From positions 62,001 to 126,000 of the forward strand of contig JAIUOS010000005.1 of assembly GCA_020161755.1 (NCBI GenBank): 64,000 nucleotides of DNA. The letters are read 5' to 3'. The notes under the pieces are model-generated. The model had not been told where the DNA came from. It ran no database searches and was given only the letters and a program-made list of their open reading frames with translations. This document shows positions 8,082 to 16,400 of this stretch, in pieces. Source of the stretch: Actinomycetota bacterium (lineage in GTDB: Bacteria > Actinomycetota > Actinomycetes > Propionibacteriales > Propionibacteriaceae). Position 1 is the stretch's first letter. The number at the start of each line of letters is the position of its first letter. The position numbers and the translations under genes are program-made.

Positions 8082-10274
8082 ATGACGGACATCGACGCGA
8101 GGATCGCCCTCACCGGCGGACGCGACTTCTGGAACACCCACGCGCTGCCCGACGCGGACCTGCCCGCCATGACGATGACCGACGGGCCGCACGGCGTCCG
8201 TCTCCAGGTCGCGTCGGCCGACCACGTCGGCATCAACGAGTCCGAACCGGCGACCTGCTTCCCGCCGGCGGTGGGCCTGGCGTCCTCGTGGAGCCCGGCG
8301 ATGCTCGCCGAGGTGGGCGCCGCGCTGGCCGCGGAGTGCCGGGCACTCAACGTCGGCGTCCTGCTCGGCCCGGGCATGAACATCAAGCGGTCGCCGCTGT
8401 GCGGCCGCAACTTCGAATACTTCGCCGAGGACCCGCTGGTCGCCGGTGAGCTCGCGAGCGCGCTCGTGAACGGCATCCAGAGCGGCGGCGTCGGCACCTC
8501 GGTCAAGCACTTCGCGGCGAACAACCAGGAGACCGACCGGATGCGCCGCGACTCCCAGGTGGACGAGCGGACGCTGCGCGAGATCTACCTGCGCGGCTTC
8601 GCCAAGGTCGTCCGCTCGGCGAAGCCGTGGACGGTGATGTGCTCCTACAACAAGCTGAACGGCGTCCAGGTCAGCGAGAACCACTGGCTGCTCACCGAGG
8701 TGCTCCGCGACGAGTGGGGCTACGACGGCGTCGTGGTGTCCGACTGGGGCGCGGTCTGGAACCGGGTGAACGCCCTGAAGGCGGGCCTCGACCTCGAGAT
8801 GCCCGCCAACCAGGGCCACGAGGACGCGGTGCGCGCGGCGCTGGCCGCCGGCGAGATCGACGAGGCCACCATCGAGCAGGCCGCCGGCCGGGTCGAGGCG
8901 ATGGTGCGCAAGGCGATGGCCGGACGCGAGGGTGCCACCGACAGCTTCGACGTCGACGCCCACCACGCCCTGGCCCGGAAGATGGCCGAGCAGTGCGTGG
9001 TGCTGCTGTCGAACGACGGCGTGCTCCCGCTGAAGCCGGAGACGAAGGTCGCCGTGGTGGGCGAGTTCGCCCGCACCCCGCGCTACCAGGGCGCCGGCTC
9101 GTCCCGGGTGAACCCCACCCGGCTCGACAACGCGCTGGACGCCATCCAGGCGCTGGTCGGCCACGAGGTGCCGTTCGCGCCCGGCTTCACCACCGCGCCG
9201 GGCCAGGAACTGGCCGCCGACGCCCACGACCGGGCGATCGCCGTGGCCCGGGAGGCCGACGTGGTGCTGGCGTTCCTCGGGCTGGGGGAGAGCCACGAGT
9301 CGGAGGGCTACGACCGCGAGACCTGCGACCTGCCCGCCGAGCAGCTCGCGCTGCTGAAGGAGCTGCTCTCGGCCAACCCGAACGTCGTCGTGGTGCTGTC
9401 CAACGGGTCGTCGGTGCTGCTGCCGTTCGCCGACAAGGTGCGGGCGATCGTCGAGGGCTGGCTGCTCGGCCAGGCCGGCGGTTCCGCGCTCGCCGACGTC
9501 CTGTACGGGGTGGTGAACCCGTCCGGCAAGATCACCGAGACGATCCCGCGGCGGCTGGAGGACGTGCCCTCGTTCCTCACCTTCCCCGGTGACCTCACCG
9601 GCGTCCGCTACGGCGAGGGGCTGTTCGTCGGGTACCGCGGTTACGACGCCGCCCGCACCGAGGTGGAGTTCCCGTTCGGGCACGGCCTGTCCTACACCAC
9701 GTTCGACTACTCCGGGCTGGCCGTAACCGCGACCGACGCCGGGCTGGACGTGTCGGTCACCGTCACCAACACCGGGACGCGTGCCGGACGCGAGGTCGTC
9801 CAGGCCTACGTCTCGCTGCCGTCCTCCCGGGTCGAGCGGGCGCCGCGCGAGTTGAAGGCCTTCGCCGACGTCACCCTCGAGCCGGGCGAGGCCGCGGTGG
9901 TGCAGCTGCCGATCCCGTCCGAAGAGCTGGCGTACTGGAGCGTGCTGGACGGGGCGTGGATCGTCGAGGGCGGCACCTACACCGTCGAGGTCGGCGCCTC
10001 CAGCCGTGACCTGCGGCTCAGCGCCGAGGTGGCCCTCACCGGCAACGAGCCGGTCCGTCCGGTGACGCTCAACTCCACGCTGGAGGAGGCGTTCGCGGTG
10101 CCGGGCTTCGCCGAGGCGATCGGCGGCATGGTGTCCGGCATCTTCGGGGAGGACGATCCCGACCTGATGCGGATGATGGCGGCCATGCCGCTGGCCGCGC
10201 TGGTCGGCTTCAGCGGTCGTCCGGAGTCGGAGGTGCAGGCGCTCCTCGACGCGCTGAACGCCCAGAACCGGTAG
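8082..10274 (+). CDS. GH3 beta-glucosidase with fibronectin-III-like domain
   Basis: A 730-aa GH3 enzyme starting almost directly with the catalytic barrel (MTDGPHGVRLQ near residue 28). The nucleophile Asp lies in YDGVVVSDWGAV near residue 225. The alpha/beta sandwich domain follows (GLGESHESEGYDRE, residues ~405-418), then the FnIII-like domain starting around PFGHGLSYTTF. The C-terminal ~60 residues (NSTLEEAFAVPGFAEAI onward) form an extra helical tail. No signal peptide: cytoplasmic. AAGGAG precedes ATG 8082. It probably works with the GH1 enzyme to hydrolyse imported oligosaccharides; exact linkage preference is not readable. Confidence 0.92.
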   Translation: MTDIDARIALTGGRDFWNTHALPDADLPAMTMTDGPHGVRLQVASADHVGINESEPATCFPPAVGLASSWSPAMLAEVGAALAAECRALNVGVLLGPGMNIKRSPLCGRNFEYFAEDPLVAGELASALVNGIQSGGVGTSVKHFAANNQETDRMRRDSQVDERTLREIYLRGFAKVVRSAKPWTVMCSYNKLNGVQVSENHWLLTEVLRDEWGYDGVVVSDWGAVWNRVNALKAGLDLEMPANQGHEDAVRAALAAGEIDEATIEQAAGRVEAMVRKAMAGREGATDSFDVDAHHALARKMAEQCVVLLSNDGVLPLKPETKVAVVGEFARTPRYQGAGSSRVNPTRLDNALDAIQALVGHEVPFAPGFTTAPGQELAADAHDRAIAVAREADVVLAFLGLGESHESEGYDRETCDLPAEQLALLKELLSANPNVVVVLSNGSSVLLPFADKVRAIVEGWLLGQAGGSALADVLYGVVNPSGKITETIPRRLEDVPSFLTFPGDLTGVRYGEGLFVGYRGYDAARTEVEFPFGHGLSYTTFDYSGLAVTATDAGLDVSVTVTNTGTRAGREVVQAYVSLPSSRVERAPRELKAFADVTLEPGEAAVVQLPIPSEELAYWSVLDGAWIVEGGTYTVEVGASSRDLRLSAEVALTGNEPVRPVTLNSTLEEAFAVPGFAEAIGGMVSGIFGEDDPDLMRMMAAMPLAALVGFSGRPESEVQALLDALNAQNR

Positions 10275-10291
10275 CCGGTCCAGGTCGTGCA

Positions 10292-10340
10292 ACCCGGTCC
10301 CGTCCGCGCACCCGGAGGCGCGGACGGGCCGGGTGTTTCT
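10292..10340 (+). terminator. Rho-independent terminator of the sugar cluster
   Basis: A long GC-rich stem (ACCCGGTCCCGTCCGCG pairing with CGCGGACGGGCCGGGT, one mismatch) closes 18 bases after the GH3 stop and is followed by GTTTCTGT. It is the best intrinsic terminator in the window and marks the end of the first cluster. Confidence 0.8.
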
Positions 10341-10494
10341 GTCACTTCTGTCCCAGGAGTCACACCCTCAACCCACGCTCCAGAGACGGCGGTCTCGGTT
10401 TTCCCCACTGGCCGGGGCTCGGCTAACCTCGTTCGACTGGGGCAATTGTGCCGCCCCACAGTTGTGCCTGATATTCGCTCTGGGGGAGAACGCA

Positions 10495-13400
10495 ATGGCC
10501 CGATCCGGCCGAGACCATGCCGTGCCGATGAGTGCTGCGTCACGAACACTGCTGAGGCTGCTGCTCTCCTTCGTCCTGGTCGTCACCGGGCTGATCGTCG
10601 CCGCCCCCACCACCGCGTCCGCCGCGGGCGCCATCACGCTGTCCAAGACCAGCGACGGCACCGTCCTTCTGGGCGGCAACGCCGGCTTCACCCTCACCGC
10701 GGGCAACGCCGCCGGCAACCCTGAGCAGTACAACCTGTCCTACACCGACACGCTGCCCCCCGGCGTGGCCTACGTCGACGGTTCGACCAGCCCGGCCAAC
10801 TTCGGCGAGCCCGAGATCATCACCACCGAGGTGGTCGTGGACGGGACGACCTACGACCAGCAGACGCTGGTCTGGGCCAACGTGTCCGACCTCACCCCCG
10901 GCTCCACCATCGCCCTCCACTTCGCCGCGGAGGTCGACCCGAAGCTCTACCCGATCGGTTCGGACGTCAAGAACACCGCGACCGCGGTCACCAGCTCCGA
11001 CCCCCGAGAGGTGCCCGAATTCGACCCGACCGGCGCGCCGGTCCCGGGCGTCGAGACGGTGTCCGCGAGCTCCTCGAGCACGACCGCCGTCACCGCGATC
11101 CGGATCACGAAGGCGTCCGGGGTGGACGGCGAGCTGACCCCCGAGGACGAGCTGATGCGGGGCGTGAACGACCACCAGTCGGTCTACTCCCTGACCGTGA
11201 CGAACAACGGCGTGGACAAGACCGACAGCGTGGTCGTCACCGACTACCTGCCGGCCGGCCTGGAGTTCCTGGGCTGCGGCGGCGACTTCAACTCCACCAA
11301 GCCGGAGTACCCGGGCGCGTCCAACGTCGTCGACGACGTCGCCAAGTGCACCGAGCCGAAGACCGTCGAGACGGTGCAGGACCCGAAGGGCTACCCGGCC
11401 GGCGTCTACACCAAGGTCATCTGGGAGCTGGATTCGATCCCGGCGTCCGGGAAGTCCGTGATCCGCTACGCGGCGGGCATCCCGCAGCGCTCGAACACGA
11501 TGGACTTCGGCGGCGAGACCCCGGCCATTGACGGGGCGCAGGCGGCGAACCTGGACAACAACAACGGCGCGGCCACGACCGAGACCAAGAACGAGCTCGG
11601 GCTGACGAACTACGCCGAGGCGGCGGGCAACTTCGAGGGCGCCGGCGTCGCCGACACCACCAACCACACCGTCACCGCCGAGGACCTGCGGATCGTCAAG
11701 GGCGTCTCGCCGCAGACCTTCTCCCAGGGCGAGCTGGCCACCTACACCCTCGTGGTGGACGCCAGTGAGTACGCGAACGCCAGCAAGCTCGTGATCACCG
11801 ACGAGATGCCGGCGGGCCTCTGCCCGGTGCAGACCAGCGATCCCTCGTACACGCCGCCGGTCGCGGAGTGCAAGATCGACCAGGGCGAGAAGCCCACCAA
11901 CGGCAGCATCACCGGCGTGATCGCCAACGCGGACGGATCCTTCACCCTCACGATCACCCCCGACAAGACGAGCCTGGACGCCAACGGCAACCTGGTCATC
12001 ACCTACCAGGCGCTGATGCGCCAGTACTACGACGTCGACTCCAGCGCCCCCACGTCGGCCGCCGACTCGTTCACCAACACCGTCCGGATCGACGGGGTGA
12101 CCGTCCCGCCGGACACGGTGAACGCGCCCATCACCGACGTGCAGGAGGTCAGTGACGAGTCCAGCGCGACCATCCTCTCCGGCGGTCCGCAGCTCACCAA
12201 GCTGAGGATGGCGAACGCCACGCCGATGTCGTGTTCGGAGAAGATCGGCGACTACTCCGACGACCCGGACGACGACACCAACCCGTTCGCCGAGGGTGAC
12301 CGGGTCTGCTTCTTCCTGCGGCTGGACTTCCCCGACGCCGTCGACACCCGCAACGCCCAGCTCACCGACTTCCTGCCGCTCAACCTGACGTACGAGTCCT
12401 CGACCGTCGTCACCGGCAAGGACCTGGTCGCCGCGATGCTGCCCGACACCCCGACGAACTACGTGCAGTGGCAGCTGGGCTCTGGCAAGCCGCGCGTGGT
12501 GCCCAAGGGGTCGGTGTTCGAGGTGGTGGTCTCGGCCATCGTCTCCAAGCCGGCGCCGGTCACCACCCCGGTGAAGGTGCTGGACAAGGACAACCTTGCC
12601 AAATTCCGCTACACCAACTCCGCCGGGCTCAGCCAGTCGTTGCGCGACTCGGTGACCGTGCCGCTGGGCCCGCCCCCGCCGATCGGCATCGTCAAGGGTG
12701 TGGAGTCGCTGAACGGCACCACCCTCGACGCCGGCGCGCCCAACAACCTGGACGGCGTCCAGGTGAAGGGCGACGACAAGGTCGTCTTCCGGATCGACGT
12801 GTCGAACCTGGCGAGCGCCGGGGAGATCAACGGGGACACGATCCTTGCGCCCGACGTCTGGGACGTCCTGCCGGATGGCATCACCTGCGCGAACATCAGC
12901 ACGATCAGCGACAGCGGCGTCTGCTACGACGCCGGTGCCACCGGCCGCCCGGCCCTGGCCAGCGGCAACACCACCTCCGCCGTGATCCGCTGGCAGCTGC
13001 CCGCCGACTACACGATCACGCCCGGCGCCACGGGCAAGCTCACCTACACGATGGCCATCCCCACCGGGGTCAGCGTGAGCACGACCTACACCAACACGAC
13101 TGCTGTCGCGTCCTACACGACCGCCACCAACATCGGTGGCGTCTCGCCCGCCGCGGTGCACAACCCGGCCAACAACGTGGACGCCGGCGTGCCGTCGTCC
13201 GCCATGGACGTGCCCGCCGCGAGCGACTACTCGTGGGTCTACACGGCGGACGCCACGGTCGCCAAGAGCAACGTGACCGACATCACCGCGATCGGCAACA
13301 CCGCCTCGCAGGCGGTGGTGGGCGAGACCCTGACGTACACGGTCTCGGTCAAGATCCCCGCCCGCACCACGGTGTACAACGCCGTGCTCGTCGACCCGAT

Positions 13401-16400
13401 GCCCACCGGGATCGACTTCGTCGGCCCCGCCACGGCGGCGTTCTCGGCCACGGGCACCTCGCCGGCCACCGGCGCCCTGCCCACGGGCGTCACCCTCACC
13501 TCGACGGACGGCACGCTGAAGTTCGGCACGTCCTACGCGAACACGACCGACACCGACCAGCTGTTCGAGGTGAAGATCCCGGCCCGCGCGAACAAGGACG
13601 CCGGCAACACCCAGGGCGTCACGCGCACCAACACCGCGAGCTTCACCAGTGACACCGCGCAGACCGGCGGCACCGCTCTGCCCGCGCGCGAGGCCCAGAG
13701 CGACGTCACGATCGTCGAGCCGTCACCGAGCCTGACCAAGTCGGCCACCCCGACCGACGTCGCCGGCGGCCAGACCGTGACCTACACCCTGACCGCCAGC
13801 AACGCGGCCGGGCGTCCGCCGCTCCAGGACTCGTGGGTGGTCGACTGCCTGCCCGGCACGGTCACCTTCGGCACGTTCACGACCACGCCGTCCGGCACCA
13901 CGGCCACGACCGAGGCCGGCACGGGCACCAACGGGTGCGCGACCGGTTACACCCGGATCGCCTGGAACATCGGCTCGCTCGCCGGCGGCCAGAGCCTCGC
14001 CCTGAAGTACACCGGCATCGTCAACCCCGCGCCCGCCGGTGCCGAGAGCTACACGAACACCGCCACCCTGACCGGCGGAACCCTGAACGACGGCAAGACC
14101 GATCCGCTCGCTGCGGACAACCCCAACGAGCGGACCTACAGCGACACCAGGACCGCGACCCTCAACGTCACCGGGGCGACGGTCATCAAGTCCGCGACGC
14201 CCGCCACGCTGACGCCGGGGCAGAAGGGCACCTGGATGGTCACCGCGACCATCCCGGCCGGCATCAACTTCTACGACGCCTCGGTCATCGATGTGCTCCC
14301 GGACGGCTTCGTCCTGTCCAGCCTCACCACCGACTCGGTGACGTGCGCGCCGGTCGGCGGCGGCTCCTGCACCGTGGCCGGCACGTCGCTCACGGCCACC
14401 AACTCGGGCCGGACCATCGGCTGGTTCCTGGGCGACCTCGCGGTGAGCGCGCAGGTGCGCACCGTCACGATCACGTACTCGGGCCTGCTCGATCCCGCCA
14501 ACGCGGGCAACACCGCGGGCACGACGCGCACCAACTCGGCGACGATCCAGTGGAACACCACGAACCACACCGATCCGACGAGCACCGGGGACACCTGGGA
14601 CAAGACCAGCCCGGCCGCGACCGCCACGATCACCGTCGTCGAGCCGGCCCTGACGGTGGACAAGTCGGTGAACGACACCACCGTCGAGCCGGGCCAGACC
14701 TTCACCTACACGGTCAAGGTCGCCAATGACGGCCGCGCGGCCAACCTCAGCGCGGCATACAACTACACCGTGGTCGACACCGTGCCGACCGGCGTGGTGG
14801 TGGACGCCGCCACGATCAGCAACGGTGGCGTCCTGGCCGGCGCCGGCGCCAACGGCGGCGGCACGATCACCTGGACGGTCGCCGGGCCGCTGGCTCCGAA
14901 CGCGTCCACCAGCTTCACGTACAGCGCGAAGCTGGCGGCGTCCAGCACCCTGACGACCGCAGCGCTGACCAACACGGCCGACATCACGAAGTACGAGTCG
15001 CTGCCGACCGGCGGCCGCACCTACGACGGCCCCAGCGACAGCCAGGCCGTCACGCCGGCGTTCCCGCACGTCACCCCGACGAAGTCGGTGGCTGCCGGGC
15101 CGGCCTACCTGGGCAAGCCGAAGACGTGGACGATCACCGTCACCAATGACGGCACGGCCACCGCCTACGGCGTCGACGTCACCGACACCCTGCCGATGAA
15201 CTGGACGTATGACGCCGGCTCGGCCAACGCCAGCGTGGCCGGTGCCGCGTCCACCCAGGTGGAGCCCGTGCTCAGCACGGTGGCGGGCAAGCAGGTCCTG
15301 ACCTGGACGAACGCGGGCACGATTCCCGCCACCGGTGTCAACAAGACCCTGGTGATCACGTTCACGGCCACCCCGAAGGATCCGGACGCGGCCACCGACC
15401 CCGGTGTCGGCGCGAGCGTGAACCACACCAACTCGGTGGCGGTCGTGGCCGAGGACGCCACCGGCGCGACCGGCAACTCCACCGGTCCGTACAACGCGGG
15501 CCCCGCGACGGCGTCCACCCACATCGACTCGGCCGACGTCCAGATCGTCAAGACCAGCGATGACGCGGTGGCGGGCCAGGACCTCACCTACACGCTGGAC
15601 GTGAAGAACAACGGCCCGGACACGGCCGTCGGGCCGTTCACGGTCGTCGACACCCTGCCCACCGGGCTGGGGACGGTGACCGCGTCCGGCTCCGGCTGGA
15701 CCTGCACCGTGTCCACGACCGAGGTGAACTGCGTCCGCACGACCGCCGCCGACACCCTGGCCGCGAACGCCAGCTTCCCGTCGATCACGGTCAGGATCGC
15801 GATCCCGTCGGACGTCGTCAGCGGTACGAAGATCGACAACACCGCCACGGTGACCGCGACCACGCACGACCCGGACCCGACGAACAACACCAGTTCCGTC
15901 ACCGACACGGTCGCGCGGTCGGTCGACCTCGGCATCGTGAAGAAGACCACCACGAACCCGGTAGTCGCGGGACAGAACATCACCTACACCCTGGACGTGA
16001 CCAACCACGGCCCCAGCGACACCGACGGACCGATCGTCGTCACCGACGACCTCCCCTCGGGCGCCACGTTCGTCTCGGACACCGGCACCGGCTGGGACTG
16101 CGACCGTGACGGCGACACGCTGACCTGCACGCGGACGGCCGGGCTCACCAACGGCCAGGCGGCCCCGCAGATCACGGTCGTGATGTCCGTGCCGGCCGAT
16201 CGCACCGCGAGCCTGACGAACACCGCGTCGGTCGAGGGTCCCGAAGATGATCCGAACGAGGACAACGACGAGAGCACGGTGACCGATCCGGTCACCACCT
16301 CCGCCGACCTGGGGCTCACCAAGATCCACCAGGGCGCGTTCATCCCGGGGAGCACCGGCGTCTACGAATTCACGGTCATCAACAACGGCCCGTCCGACGC

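Noticed and set aside
10441-10494. Two TTGTGCC copies before the surface-protein gene as -35/operator
   Set aside because: The best partner box (TGATAT) is weak and would leave almost no leader; not enough to call a promoter.
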